Of a stretch of 64,000 bases of DNA, positions 32,075 to 41,341 are shown in pieces. Under the pieces are notes generated by a model that saw only the letters and a list, made by a program, of their open reading frames with translations, made no database searches and was not told the DNA's origin. The stretch comes from Tabrizicola sp. (lineage in GTDB: Bacteria > Pseudomonadota > Alphaproteobacteria > Rhodobacterales > Rhodobacteraceae). The translations under genes were made by a program, and so were the position numbers. The stretch's first letter is position 1. Every line of letters starts with the position of its first letter. The stretch lies in contig NZ_JAEULO010000021.1 of NCBI RefSeq assembly GCF_016793705.1, positions 62,001-126,000 of the forward strand, given 5' to 3'.

Positions 32075-32992
32075 TCAGAAGTCGAAGGCGGCGGCGGTGA
32101 TGCGTTCGCCAAGGGTCAGGGCATCCGCGACGTGGACCATCGGGGAAAGGTCGACGTCGCTGGTGCCTTGGCGGAGGAGGTCGGCCATCCGGGCGTAGAG
32201 GGCGGGGTATTCGCCCATGATGGTGTTCTCGCCAGCCACGGGTCTGCCGTCGATCTCCAGCACGTTGCCGCCCATGCGGAGGGCGAGGTGGCCTTTGTCG
32301 GTGGCGACTTCGATGTCCCAGGTCTGCGGGCCCTGCTGGCGCCAGTCGAAATCGGCGGTGACATTGCCCGAGAAGGTCAGTTGCGCGGCGATGGGGGTCT
32401 GGCGGTTTTCAGGGAATTCCAGGCGTGCCTTGGTCAGGTGCACGGGGCGTGGCAGGATTTCGGTCAGGATCGACAGGGCGTTTATGCCAGGATCGAAGAC
32501 GCCCATGCCGCCGGGCTGGAACACCCAGTCCTGGCCGGGATGCCATTTGCGGACGTCCTCGCGCCAGGTGATGTGGGCTTTCTGGACGGTCTTGTCCTGG
32601 AGCCAGGCTTTCGCCGGGGCGACGGCATGGGCCATGCGGCTGTGCCAGGTGGCGTAGAGGGTGAGGCCCTTGGCCTTGGCGAGGGCTTCGAGTTCGTGGA
32701 CCTCGGCGAGGGTCGCGCCGGGGGGTTTCTCCAGCATGACGTGGCGCCCGGCCTTGAGCGCCGCCTCGGCATAGTCGAAACGGGGGACGGGGGGCAGGCA
32801 GAGCGAGACCACCGGCACGTCGGGGCAGTCGGCCAGGAAGGTGGCGAAGTAGGTGAAGGCGGGGATGCCGGGGACCTGGCCGTGGCGGCTGATGGTGGCG
32901 GCGAGTTGCCAGTCGGGGGAGGCGGCGAGTGCGGGGACGTGCTGGTCCAGCGCGATCTTGCCGATACCGACCAGGGCGATCCTGGTGGCCAT
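32075..32992 (-). CDS. Gfo/Idh/MocA family sugar 1-dehydrogenase (arabinose/galactose type)
   Basis: 305 residues. N-terminal Rossmann fold (IALVGIGKIALDQHVPAL), the EKPPGATLAEV motif with catalytic Lys, and the blocks GQDWVFQPGGMGVFDPGINALSILTEI and RLEFPENRQTP. These resemble Azospirillum L-arabinose 1-dehydrogenase and pseudomonad D-galactose 1-dehydrogenase. The product is the aldonolactone. No lactonase gene is seen in the operon. Start ATG overlaps the dehydratase stop by one base. Confidence 0.82.
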   Translation of the reverse strand: MATRIALVGIGKIALDQHVPALAASPDWQLAATISRHGQVPGIPAFTYFATFLADCPDVPVVSLCLPPVPRFDYAEAALKAGRHVMLEKPPGATLAEVHELEALAKAKGLTLYATWHSRMAHAVAPAKAWLQDKTVQKAHITWREDVRKWHPGQDWVFQPGGMGVFDPGINALSILTEILPRPVHLTKARLEFPENRQTPIAAQLTFSGNVTADFDWRQQGPQTWDIEVATDKGHLALRMGGNVLEIDGRPVAGENTIMGEYPALYARMADLLRQGTSDVDLSPMVHVADALTLGERITAAAFDF

Positions 32993-34734
32993 CAGTGGCT
33001 TTCCCGCGCGACGGCGTTGCCGCGGCAGCCGGTGAGGAAGTCCATGTCGGCGCCCTTGTCGGCGCCCTGGACGTGGTCGTGGTAGAGTTTCGCATAGCCG
33101 CCCGAGGGGGGTTCGACAGCGGGTTTCCAGGCGGCGAGTCTCGCGGCGAGTTCCTCGTCGGAGATGTCGAGGTGCAGGCGGCGGTTGGCGACGTCGAGTT
33201 CGATCATGTCGCCGGTCCTCACCACTGCCAGCGGGCCGCCGCGCGCGGCTTCGGGGCTGGTGTGCAGGACGACGGTGCCGTAGGCGGTGCCGCTCATCCT
33301 TGCGTCGGAGATGCGGACCATGTCGGTGATGCCCTTGCGCAGGACCTTGGGCGGCAGGCCCATGTTGCCGACCTCGGCCATGCCGGGATAGCCACGCGGG
33401 CCGCAGTTCTTCATCACCATGACGCAGGTCTCGTCGATGTCGAGCGCCTCGTCCTCGATCCGGGCCTTGTAGTCGTCGATATCCTCGAACACGACGGCGC
33501 GGCCGCGGTGCTGCATCAGGGCGGGGGTGGCGGCGGAGGGTTTCAGGACGGCGCCGTCGGGGGCGAGGTTGCCCCGGACCACCACGATGCCGCCGGATTG
33601 GGTGAGGGCCTTTTCGGCGGGGAGGATCACGTCGTCGTTGTCGATGCGGGCATCCTTGACCTCGTCCCAGACCGGGCCGCCGGAGACGGTGAGCGCGTCC
33701 TTGTTCAGAAGCCCGGCCTCGCCCAGCCGCTTGATCACCGCCGGAAGGCCGCCGGCGTAGAAGAATTCCTCCATCAGGTATTTGCCCGAAGGCATCAGGT
33801 TGACGATCGTGGGCACGTCGCGGCCCCAGTCGTCCCAGTCGTTGAGCGTCAGGTCGATGCCGCAGCGACCCGCGATGGCGAGGAGGTGGATCACGGCGTT
33901 GGTGGACCCGCCGATCGCCGCATTGGTGCGAATGGCGTTCTGGAAGGCCTCGCGCGTCAGGATGTCGGAGGGTTTGAGGTCGTCCTTCACCATCTGAACG
34001 ATGCGGCGGCCGGTGAGGTGGGCCATGACGCGGCGGCGCGAGTCCACCGCCGGGATCGCGGCGTTGCCGGAGAGGGTCATGCCCAGCGCCTCGACCATGC
34101 TCGCCATGGTGGAAGCTGTGCCCATCGTGTTGCAGGACCCGGGAGAGCGGGACATCGAGGCTTCGGCCTCGACGAATTCTTCGGCGGTCATTTCCCCGGC
34201 CTTCACGGCCTCGGAAAACTTCCAGAGGTGGGTGCCGGAGCCGACACGTTCGCCCCGGTAATAGCCGTTCAGCATCGGACCACCCGAGACCATGATGGTG
34301 GGCAGGTCGACCGATGCCGCGCCCATCAGGAGCGAGGGGGTGGTCTTGTCGCAGCCGACCAGGCAGACGACGCCGTCCATCTGTTGCCCGCGAATGGTTT
34401 CCTCGACCGCCATTGCGGCGAGGTTGCGGAACATCATTGCGGTGGGACGAAAACCGCTTTCAGAGACGCTGAAGACGGGGACGATGACGGGCAACCCGCC
34501 TGCCTCGTAGACGCCGTGCTTCACCCGTTCCGCCAGGTCGTTCAGGTGGGCGTTGCAGGGGTTGAGTTCCGAGAAGGTGTTGAGGATGCCGATCACCGGG
34601 CGGCCGTCGAAGAGGTCGGCGGGCAGGCCCTGGTTCTTCATCCAGCTGCGGTGGTAGATCGCGTCCTTCGATGTGCCGGCGAACCATTCCTGCGAGCGGA
34701 GCTTCCGGGGCCATTTGGCGGGTTTGAAGGTCAT
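32992..34734 (-). CDS. IlvD/Edd family dehydratase, probable L-arabinonate dehydratase
   Basis: 580 residues of the dihydroxy-acid dehydratase family. Cluster ligands are visible at Cys60 (NPCNAHL), Cys128 (VGCDKTTPS) and Cys201 (PGSCNTMG), the 2Fe-2S pattern. Sugar-acid members of this length (pentonate dehydratases) form 2-keto-3-deoxy acids. Placed directly between the sugar 1-dehydrogenase and the AraD1/GguC protein, it should convert L-arabinonate (or a related aldonate) to 2-keto-3-deoxy-arabinonate. Confidence 0.87.
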   Translation of the reverse strand: MTFKPAKWPRKLRSQEWFAGTSKDAIYHRSWMKNQGLPADLFDGRPVIGILNTFSELNPCNAHLNDLAERVKHGVYEAGGLPVIVPVFSVSESGFRPTAMMFRNLAAMAVEETIRGQQMDGVVCLVGCDKTTPSLLMGAASVDLPTIMVSGGPMLNGYYRGERVGSGTHLWKFSEAVKAGEMTAEEFVEAEASMSRSPGSCNTMGTASTMASMVEALGMTLSGNAAIPAVDSRRRVMAHLTGRRIVQMVKDDLKPSDILTREAFQNAIRTNAAIGGSTNAVIHLLAIAGRCGIDLTLNDWDDWGRDVPTIVNLMPSGKYLMEEFFYAGGLPAVIKRLGEAGLLNKDALTVSGGPVWDEVKDARIDNDDVILPAEKALTQSGGIVVVRGNLAPDGAVLKPSAATPALMQHRGRAVVFEDIDDYKARIEDEALDIDETCVMVMKNCGPRGYPGMAEVGNMGLPPKVLRKGITDMVRISDARMSGTAYGTVVLHTSPEAARGGPLAVVRTGDMIELDVANRRLHLDISDEELAARLAAWKPAVEPPSGGYAKLYHDHVQGADKGADMDFLTGCRGNAVARESH

Positions 34735-34746
34735 GGCGCGGGCTCC

Positions 34747-35715
34747 TTACAGCGGACGGACTTGGGTCGCACCTTCGGTCTTCGGCGCGAAACTCAGGGT
34801 ATTGCGGAGAGGCTGACCAAAATCCGCCACCTCGATTTCGAACGTGTCTCCGGCTTCGGTCGTGATGCCATCGGCGAAGGACAGGGTGGCCGTCCCGAAA
34901 TAGTGGACGTGAAGATCACCGGGCTGGCGGAAGATGCCGTACTTGAAGTGGTGGTGTTCGAGATTGGCGAAAGTGTGGGACATATTCGCCTCGCCCGACA
35001 GGAACGGCTTTTCCCAGATCGTCTGGCCGCCGCGCAGGATGCGGCTTTGCCCGCGGACGTCGGCGGGCAGGTCGCCGACCAGGATCTCCGGTCCGTAGGA
35101 AGCGACCCGCAACTTGGAATGCGCGAGCCAGAGGTAGTTGACCCGTTCGGTCACATGGTCGGAAAATTCGTTACCCAAGGCCCAGCCGATCCGGTGCGGG
35201 GTGCCTGTGGGGCCGATCAGGTAGATACCGGCGAGCTCGGGCTCTTCGCCGCCGTCCTCGGCGAAACCGGGGGCTTCCAGCGCGGCGCCGGGCGCGACGG
35301 CGGCATAGCCGTTGCCCTTGTAGAACCATTCCGGTTGCGCGCCCACCTCACCGGCTGCGGGGCGTCCGCCTTCCAGACCCATGCGGAACATCTTCATGCT
35401 GTCGGTCAGATTTTCCGCGCCTTCCAGCTTGGCATGCATCGCATCGCGGGCGGAAGCCGAGCCGAGATGGGTCAATCCGGTTCCGGTCAGGTGCAGGTGC
35501 GCCGGGTCGGGGTGGCTGACCGGCAGGTCGAAGGCCACGCGGGTCAGGTCGACCGTCTCTCCCAGCCCGCGCGCGGCGATCTCGGCGGCAAGCGAATGGC
35601 CAGCCTTGATGGCCGAATTCGCCAGGTCGTAGACCGAAGCCGTGTTGCGCAGGATCCGGGCATCGGAGCCTTGCCGGGCGACGACGCCCGCGCCCCTGAC
35701 GGTGGACAAATGCAT
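34747..35715 (-). CDS. gguC: AraD1/GguC family protein (FAH-fold dehydratase)
   Basis: 322 residues of the fumarylacetoacetate hydrolase superfamily, with conserved acidic/metal region GWALGNEFSDHVTERVNYLWLAHSKLR and a basic-acidic C-terminal core. The closest match I recognise is GguC of Agrobacterium, encoded next to gguAB; related AraD1 proteins are proposed to dehydrate 2-keto-3-deoxy-L-arabinonate to 2-oxoglutarate semialdehyde. Context (arabinonate dehydratase and KGSADH downstream) supports that role. Confidence 0.82.
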   Translation of the reverse strand: MHLSTVRGAGVVARQGSDARILRNTASVYDLANSAIKAGHSLAAEIAARGLGETVDLTRVAFDLPVSHPDPAHLHLTGTGLTHLGSASARDAMHAKLEGAENLTDSMKMFRMGLEGGRPAAGEVGAQPEWFYKGNGYAAVAPGAALEAPGFAEDGGEEPELAGIYLIGPTGTPHRIGWALGNEFSDHVTERVNYLWLAHSKLRVASYGPEILVGDLPADVRGQSRILRGGQTIWEKPFLSGEANMSHTFANLEHHHFKYGIFRQPGDLHVHYFGTATLSFADGITTEAGDTFEIEVADFGQPLRNTLSFAPKTEGATQVRPL

Positions 35716-35723
35716 GGCCTATC

Positions 35724-36893
35724 TCACTTGTTCTTGTTGTAGACGTCGAAGATCACGGCGGCCAAAAGGACGAGGCCCTTGATCATCTGCTGGTAGTCGA
35801 TGCCGATGCCGAGGATCGACATGCCCATGTTCATCACGCCCATGATCAACGCGCCGATCACCACGCCGATGATCTTGCCCGAGCCGCCCGCCATCGAGGC
35901 CCCGCCGATGAAGACGGCGGCGATGGCGTCAAGCTCGAACCCGGTGCCGGCCTTGGGGGTGGCGGAGTTGAGGCGCGCCGTCACCATCATGCCGGCAAGA
36001 GCCGCGAGGACACCCATGTTGACGAAGCAGAAGAAGACCAGCCGGTCGGCCCGGATGCCTGACAGGAGCGCTGCCTTGTAGTTGCCGCCGACGGCATAGA
36101 TGCGGCGGCCCTGCACGGTGTTTTCGGTGAAGAAGGCATAGAGGATGATGAGGATCGCCAGCACCACCAGCACGTTCGGCAGGCCCCGGAAGCTGGCAAG
36201 CTGCCAGCCGACGAAAGCCATCGCGGCGGCGATGATGGTGGTGCGGCCCCAGAAAAGGCCGGTGGGTTCGGGGGTGATCCCGAACTCGGCATCCCGGGCG
36301 CGGGAGCGCATGCCGATCCAGACGACGACACCGATGGCGATGGCGGTGACGATCAGGGTCAGTCCGTGGGGTTTGCCGATGCCGGTGAGGTCGGGGATGA
36401 AGCCCGAGGACATGGCCTGGAAGGCCTTGGGGAACGGGCCGATGTTCTGGCCTCCCAGAAGCCAGAGGGTCGCACCGCGGAAGACCAGCATCCCGGCCAG
36501 GGTCACGATGAAGGACGGGATACGCCAGTAGGCGACCCAGTAGCCTTGGGCGGCGCCGATCAACCCGCCGACGATCAGGGTCAGGGGGATGACGGCGACG
36601 AAGGGGAGGTCGAGGTCGACCGTCAGGTAGGCGGCGACGGCCCCGGTGAAGGCGGCGACGGAACCCACCGACAGGTCGATGTGCCCGGCGACGATGATGA
36701 GAAGCATACCGAGCGCCAGGATGATGACGTGGCCGTTCTGCAGGAAAATGTTGGTGATGTTCGGCGCCTGCAGGAACATCGGCTTGCCCTGCAGGAACAC
36801 CAGGAACGAGAACAGCGCCACGATGGCGACCAGTGCCAGGAGCATGCCGTTTTCGCGCAAATGGCCGCCGAGAGAGCTTTGCTTGTCAGCCAT
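35724..36893 (-). CDS. gguB: multiple-sugar ABC transporter permease (GguB-like)
   Basis: 389 residues with about ten membrane helices and the branched-chain/ribose permease family pattern (IIVAGHIDLSVGSVAAFTGAVAAYL; GIPSFIVTLAGM-like RIPSFIVTLAGMLVFRG; AVFIGGASMAGGSGKIIGVVIGALIMGVMNMGM). Starts immediately after the gguA stop with no gap. With ChvE and GguA it forms the importer for galactose, glucose, arabinose and related sugars; XylH is the alternative family name. Confidence 0.9.
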   Translation of the reverse strand: MADKQSSLGGHLRENGMLLALVAIVALFSFLVFLQGKPMFLQAPNITNIFLQNGHVIILALGMLLIIVAGHIDLSVGSVAAFTGAVAAYLTVDLDLPFVAVIPLTLIVGGLIGAAQGYWVAYWRIPSFIVTLAGMLVFRGATLWLLGGQNIGPFPKAFQAMSSGFIPDLTGIGKPHGLTLIVTAIAIGVVVWIGMRSRARDAEFGITPEPTGLFWGRTTIIAAAMAFVGWQLASFRGLPNVLVVLAILIILYAFFTENTVQGRRIYAVGGNYKAALLSGIRADRLVFFCFVNMGVLAALAGMMVTARLNSATPKAGTGFELDAIAAVFIGGASMAGGSGKIIGVVIGALIMGVMNMGMSILGIGIDYQQMIKGLVLLAAVIFDVYNKNK

Positions 36894-38435
36894 TCACGCC
36901 ACCTTCCCTGCGGTCTTGCTGTTGTCTTTCACGATCAGCGCCATGATCTTCTCCTGGCTTGCCTCGTCGCGGGCCAGCTCACCCACGATCCGGCCTTCGT
37001 TCATCACGTAGATTCGGTCGCACATGCCGAGGAGTTCGGGCATTTCGCTGCTGATCATCAGCACCCCCCGCCCCTGTTCGGCGAGGTCCTTCATGATCGT
37101 GTAGATCTCGAACTTCGCGCCCACGTCGATGCCGCGAGTGGGCTCGTCGAGGATCAGGAGCGCCGGGTCGGTGAAAAGCCATTTCGACAGGACAACCTTC
37201 TGCTGGTTGCCGCCGGACAGGTTCACCACCTTCTGCTGCACGCCGGGGGTGCGGATGGCAAGCTGCTTCCTGTAGCCCTCGGCGACCTGCGTCTCGCGCC
37301 GTTTGTCGAGGATGGAGTTCTTCGCGATCCCGAAGAGGTTCGCGAGTGAGATATTCTTCAGGATCGGCTCTTCCAGGATCAGGCCCAGCGCCTTGCGGTC
37401 TTCGGTGACGTAGGAGATGCCGGCGTCGATGGCCTTGGTGACGGTGGAAACGTCCACCGGCTTGCCATGCATCTTCACGGTGCCTTGGTGGCCCTTGCCG
37501 TAGCTGCGGCCGAAGATCGACATGGCGAATTCCGTCCGCCCGGCGCCCATCAGGCCGGCGATGCCGACGATCTCGCCCTTGCGGACGTTCAGGGACACGC
37601 CCTTGATCATCTGTCGGCCTGCCTGTTCGGGGTGGAAGCAGGACCAGTTCTCCACCTGGAACAGCATTTCACCGGGGTTCGGGGTGCGTTCGGGGTAGCG
37701 GTGGGCCATGTCGCGACCGACCATGTCGCGGATGATGCGGTCTTCGGAGATTTCGGCCTTGGACAGGGTGGAGACCGAGGTGCCGTCGCGGATCACGGTG
37801 ATCCGGTCGGCGACGCGGGAGATTTCGTTCAGCTTGTGGCTGATGATGATCTGGGTGACACCCTGGGCCTTCAGTTCGAGCATGAGGTCCAGAAGGCGGT
37901 CGGCATCAGCCTCCTGCAAGGCGGCAGTGGGTTCGTCGAGGATCAGGAGGCGGACGTTCTTCGACAGGGCCTTGGCGATCTCGATCAGCTGCTGCTTGCC
38001 GACGCCCAGCTTGCCCACGATCACGCCGGGGGGTTCGTTGAGGCCGACCTGACGCAGAAGCTCGCCGGTCTTCTGCATCGCGAGCGGCCAGGAGATGACG
38101 CCGTTGGTCGCGACCTCGTTGCCCATGAACAGGTTCTCGGCGATCGACAACAGCGGGATCAGCGCGAGTTCCTGGTGGATGATGATGATCCCCTTCTCCT
38201 CGCTGTCGCGGATGCCGCGGTTGGCGAGGGGCTGGCCGTCGTAGATGATGTCGCCGTCATAGCTGCCATGCGGGTAGACGCCGGACAGGACCTTCATCAG
38301 CGTGGATTTGCCCGCGCCATTCTCGCCGCAGATGGCGTGGATTTCGCCGGCCTCGACCGTCAGGCTGACCCGGTCAAGCGCCTTCACGCCCGGGAAGACC
38401 TTGGTGATCTCCCGCATTTCCAGAAGTGTGGTCAT
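36894..38435 (-). CDS. gguA: sugar ABC transporter ATPase, two nucleotide-binding domains (GguA-like)
   Basis: 513 residues with two ABC domains. The first has Walker [10 protein letters not shown], a degenerate signature and Walker [12 protein letters not shown]. The second has a reduced Walker A ([12 protein letters not shown]), signature LSGGNQQKV and [12 protein letters not shown]. This RbsA/XylG/GguA layout is diagnostic for CUT2 sugar importers. Preceded by a 60-base gap containing a strong hairpin after chvE. Confidence 0.92.
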   Translation of the reverse strand: MTTLLEMREITKVFPGVKALDRVSLTVEAGEIHAICGENGAGKSTLMKVLSGVYPHGSYDGDIIYDGQPLANRGIRDSEEKGIIIIHQELALIPLLSIAENLFMGNEVATNGVISWPLAMQKTGELLRQVGLNEPPGVIVGKLGVGKQQLIEIAKALSKNVRLLILDEPTAALQEADADRLLDLMLELKAQGVTQIIISHKLNEISRVADRITVIRDGTSVSTLSKAEISEDRIIRDMVGRDMAHRYPERTPNPGEMLFQVENWSCFHPEQAGRQMIKGVSLNVRKGEIVGIAGLMGAGRTEFAMSIFGRSYGKGHQGTVKMHGKPVDVSTVTKAIDAGISYVTEDRKALGLILEEPILKNISLANLFGIAKNSILDKRRETQVAEGYRKQLAIRTPGVQQKVVNLSGGNQQKVVLSKWLFTDPALLILDEPTRGIDVGAKFEIYTIMKDLAEQGRGVLMISSEMPELLGMCDRIYVMNEGRIVGELARDEASQEKIMALIVKDNSKTAGKVA

Positions 38436-38449
38436 GGCTCCTCCCCGAA

Positions 38450-38484
38450 GGGCCCGCCCAGGCTGGAGCTGCGCAGGCGGGCCC
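38450..38484 (-). terminator. intercistronic hairpin between chvE and gguA
   Basis: GGGCCCGCC and GGCGGGCCC form a perfect nine-base-pair stem around a 17-base loop, with no T run. In binding-protein operons such hairpins protect the 3' end of the binding-protein message or cause partial termination, giving more ChvE than membrane components. Confidence 0.65.
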
Positions 38485-38495
38485 GTGGGATCAGC

Positions 38496-39566
38496 TTACT
38501 TCAGCTGGTCCGCAGTGTAGTAGCCCGAACCGACGAGGATCTGCTCGTAGTTCGTGAGGTTCACCGAGACGGGTTCCAGCAGGTAGGACGGCACGACCTT
38601 GACGCCGTTGTCGTAGGTCGAGGTGTCGTTGATTTCCGGCTCGCCGCCCGCAAGCACGGCGTCCACCATCTTCACGGTGACTTTCGCCAGTTCGCGGGTG
38701 TCCTTGAAGATCGTCGAATACTGTTCCCCGGCGATCATCGACTTGACCGAGGGGATCTCAGCGTCCTGGCCGGTGACGATCGGCATCGGCAGGTCGCCCG
38801 AGCCGTAGCCCACGCCCTTGACCGACGACAGGATGCCGATGGAGAGTCCGTCATACGGGGACAGCGCACCATGCAGCTGCTTGTCGCCGTAGTTCGAGGA
38901 CAGGAGGTTGTCCATCCGGGCCTGCGCCACCGCGCCGTCCCAGCGCAGCGTGCCGACCACGTCCATGCCCATCTGGCCGGAGGGGATGGCGATCTCGCCG
39001 GAGTCGATCATCGGTTGCAGGACCGACATCGCGCCGTTGTAGAAGAAGAAGGCGTTGTTGTCGTCGGGGCTGCCGCCGAAGAGTTCCACGTTCCACGGCT
39101 TCACGTCGGGGAAGCGCTCCTTGAGGCCCGCGACCAGCGATTCCGCCTGCTGCACGCCGACCTTGAAGTTGTCGAAGGTGGCATAATAGTCGACCGAACC
39201 CGAATCCCGGATCAGGCGGTCATAGGCGATGACCTTGATGCCTTGCGCGGCGGCGTTGTCCAGCGCGTTCGACAGCGTGGTGCCGTCGATGGCCGCGATC
39301 ACCAGCGCCTTGACGCCGGAAGTGATCATGTTCTCGATCTGGCTCAGCTGCGTCGGGATGTCATCCTCGGCATATTGCAGGTCGGCGGTGTAGCCGGCCT
39401 CCTGGAAAGCCTTCACCATCGATTCGCCATCCGAAATCCAGCGCGAGGAGGATTTGGTGGGCATGGCGATACCGACGGCGCCCTTGTCCTGGGCGAAAAG
39501 CGGCATGGCGGAAAGTGCGGCGGTCGCGCCGGTCAGGGCCATCAGGCCGCGGCGGGTCAAGATCAT
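38496..39566 (-). CDS. chvE: multiple monosaccharide-binding protein (ChvE-like)
   Basis: 356 residues. The N-terminus [25 protein letters not shown] is a signal peptide with a twin-Arg pair, possibly Tat-type. The mature part is a periplasmic-binding-protein-like domain: [22 protein letters not shown] is close to the ChvE start, and sugar-contact motifs include [22 protein letters not shown] and VTGQDAE. The ATG follows GGGAGGAAACAG; longer in-frame versions lack a signal peptide at their start. First gene of an eight-gene operon, divergent from a GbpR-like LysR gene as in Agrobacterium. Confidence 0.9.
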   Translation of the reverse strand: MILTRRGLMALTGATAALSAMPLFAQDKGAVGIAMPTKSSSRWISDGESMVKAFQEAGYTADLQYAEDDIPTQLSQIENMITSGVKALVIAAIDGTTLSNALDNAAAQGIKVIAYDRLIRDSGSVDYYATFDNFKVGVQQAESLVAGLKERFPDVKPWNVELFGGSPDDNNAFFFYNGAMSVLQPMIDSGEIAIPSGQMGMDVVGTLRWDGAVAQARMDNLLSSNYGDKQLHGALSPYDGLSIGILSSVKGVGYGSGDLPMPIVTGQDAEIPSVKSMIAGEQYSTIFKDTRELAKVTVKMVDAVLAGGEPEINDTSTYDNGVKVVPSYLLEPVSVNLTNYEQILVGSGYYTADQLK

Positions 39567-39666
39567 CTGTTTCCTCCCGATGATTCTTCGTTTGCATCCG
39601 CTTTGAGCACGCCAGCGCGGCCCCTGCTTACGGACAGGGCGGAGATTGCGCAGTTGATCCATACCT

Positions 39667-39696
39667 GTCAAATAGGTCTTATGCGTCAAATGATAA
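39667..39696. promoter_or_regulatory. putative LysR (GbpR) binding region
   Basis: In the 149-bp divergent gap, GTCAAAT occurs twice 18 bases apart (39667 and 39685) and overlaps a TTAT-N10-ATAA dyad (39679-39696). LysR regulators usually bind such dyads between divergent genes. Suggestive only. Confidence 0.35.
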
Positions 39697-39715
39697 CGAA
39701 ATTGGTATAGGTTGC

Positions 39716-40639
39716 ATGTCCATCGCTCTGGCAACCCAGTTGCGCCGACTGAAACCGATCCAGCTGCGCCTTCTAGCCGAGATGGACCACACCGGCGCGC
39801 TGGGGCTGGCGGCGACGCGGATCGGGGTGGCCCAGCCTGCGGCCTCGCGGCTTCTGGCCGAGATGGAGGCGTCGCTGGGCCTTTCGCTGCATGAGAGGCA
39901 GGGCCGGGGGTTGCAGTTGACGCCGGTCGGCAAGGCGCTGGCGCGGCGCGCGGCGCGGATCGAGATCGAGCTGGCCGATGCCGCCCGCGACCTGGCCGAG
40001 GCAGCCACCGGGCGGGCGGGCGTGGTACGGGTGGGCTCGGTCACCGGCCCGGCGTTGAGCCTGGTGCTGCCGACGCTGATCCAGCTGCAAGACGCCTTGC
40101 CCGATTTCCGCGCCGAAGTGACGGTCGCGACCTCGATCACGCTTTGCGACCTTCTGCGCGAAGGGCGGCTGGACTTTGCGCTGGCCCGACTTGCCCCCGG
40201 TGAAACGCAGCTTGAGGCGCGGGTGATCGCGGGCGAGCCCCTGTCGCTGGTGGTGCGCCGGGGTCATCCGCTGCTGGTGTTGCCGCAGATTACCGCCGAC
40301 GACCTCTTGCGCCATGACTGGGTGGTCGGCGATGACGAGACTCTGCTGACGCAGACGGTCATCGCGCGGCTGTCGGAACTGGGAATGCCGCTGCCGCGGC
40401 GGCGGATCTCGACCTCGTCCTTCCTGTTCACGCTGGCTCTGTTGAACCAGACCGACGCCATCGCGCCTCTGGCTACCTCGGTGGTGGACAGTTTCGCCGG
40501 GAACCCGTCGATTCCCTTCGTCTCGCTGCCGGTCGACCTGGGGCTGTCGGTCGCGCCGTTCAGCCTTGTCACCCGGGCCGGAGCACAGATGACGCCTTCG
40601 GCGCAGCGGCTGATCGACGGGTTGCGCGCGGCGCTTTAG
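39716..40639 (+). CDS. gbpR: LysR family regulator (GbpR-like)
   Basis: 307 residues: LysR HTH ([57 protein letters not shown]) and a substrate-binding domain ([29 protein letters not shown]). In Agrobacterium, GbpR divergent from chvE controls sugar uptake in response to galactose or arabinose; the same arrangement is seen here. Its 3' end overlaps the truncated PanB-like gene on the other strand. Confidence 0.87.
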   Translation: MSIALATQLRRLKPIQLRLLAEMDHTGALGLAATRIGVAQPAASRLLAEMEASLGLSLHERQGRGLQLTPVGKALARRAARIEIELADAARDLAEAATGRAGVVRVGSVTGPALSLVLPTLIQLQDALPDFRAEVTVATSITLCDLLREGRLDFALARLAPGETQLEARVIAGEPLSLVVRRGHPLLVLPQITADDLLRHDWVVGDDETLLTQTVIARLSELGMPLPRRRISTSSFLFTLALLNQTDAIAPLATSVVDSFAGNPSIPFVSLPVDLGLSVAPFSLVTRAGAQMTPSAQRLIDGLRAAL

Positions 40640-41018
40640 ACGGCCCGGTCCAGGTGCGCTTGGAGGGGATCAGGCCGACATGGCCGCAGACCGGGAGCCC
40701 GTGGTCGGCCATTGCCCGGACGGTTGCGAGAGAGCCGGAGCAATAGAAGGCGTCGGCGCCGTGCTTGTACAGCGGGAAGGCCCAGCGGAGGAAATCATCG
40801 GTGCCGCCGATTTCATAGAAGTTGTCGCCCGGAAAGGCGAAGGCGTCCGGCGCCACTTCGCGGAAGCGGCGGTCCATGACCATCGACGGCGGCACCGACA
40901 GCAGCTCCACCCCGGCCTTCGCCGCAGCCTCGGCCTCGTCCAGGGTCTCGACCCGCAGCATGGCGAACTGGTGTTTGCCGCGCTGGTCCATCAGGTCGCG
41001 GACGGTGGGGGGTGCCAT
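40569..41018 (-). pseudogene. 3-methyl-2-oxobutanoate hydroxymethyltransferase (PanB)-like gene, truncated
   Basis: The first ~118 residues look like the N-terminal half of a PanB/phosphoenolpyruvate-mutase-type TIM barrel (GKHQFAMLRVETLDEAEAAAKAGVELLSVPPS; LPVCGHVGLIPSKRTWTG). PanB-type proteins are about 260-280 residues. After TWTG the frame runs antisense into the 3' end of the gbpR-like gene and ends after ~30 low-complexity, Arg/Ala-rich residues, so the C-terminal half is missing. The start ATG overlaps the Rieske stop. Probably a non-functional remnant from a deletion or rearrangement joining the two clusters; a short functional variant cannot be excluded. Confidence 0.65.
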
Positions 41019-41329
41019 CACGCCACCTCGACGAAGACACGGCCGCCTTCGACCTTCACCGGGAAGGTCCTGAGATTGACGCAGACCGGCGCGCGCATCG
41101 CTTCGCCCGTGCGATAGTCGAACTGGCCGTTGTGCTTGGGGCATTCGATCAGGTTGCCCATCACCAGACCGTCGCAAAGGTGGACGTTCTCATGGGTGCA
41201 AAGCCCGGCGGTCGCGAAGAACTCGCCCTCCGGCGAGTGGTAGATGGCGAAGGTCTTCCCGGCGTGATCCCAGCGGATCAGATCTTCCTCGTCGATGTCA
41301 CCGGTGGCGCAGGCGTCGATCCAGGGCAT
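41018..41329 (-). CDS. Rieske 2Fe-2S ferredoxin (MocE-like)
   Basis: 103 residues with both Rieske ligand pairs: Cys44-x-His46 (GLCTHENVHLCDG) and Cys63-x2-His66 (IECPKHNGQFDYRTG). The sequence resembles MocE of rhizopine catabolism and small dioxygenase ferredoxins. Directly downstream of the desaturase-like oxygenase, to which it would pass electrons. No dedicated ferredoxin reductase (MocF) gene is in the cluster. Confidence 0.87.
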   Translation of the reverse strand: MPWIDACATGDIDEEDLIRWDHAGKTFAIYHSPEGEFFATAGLCTHENVHLCDGLVMGNLIECPKHNGQFDYRTGEAMRAPVCVNLRTFPVKVEGGRVFVEVA

Positions 41330-41341
41330 GGTCCCGTGTCC

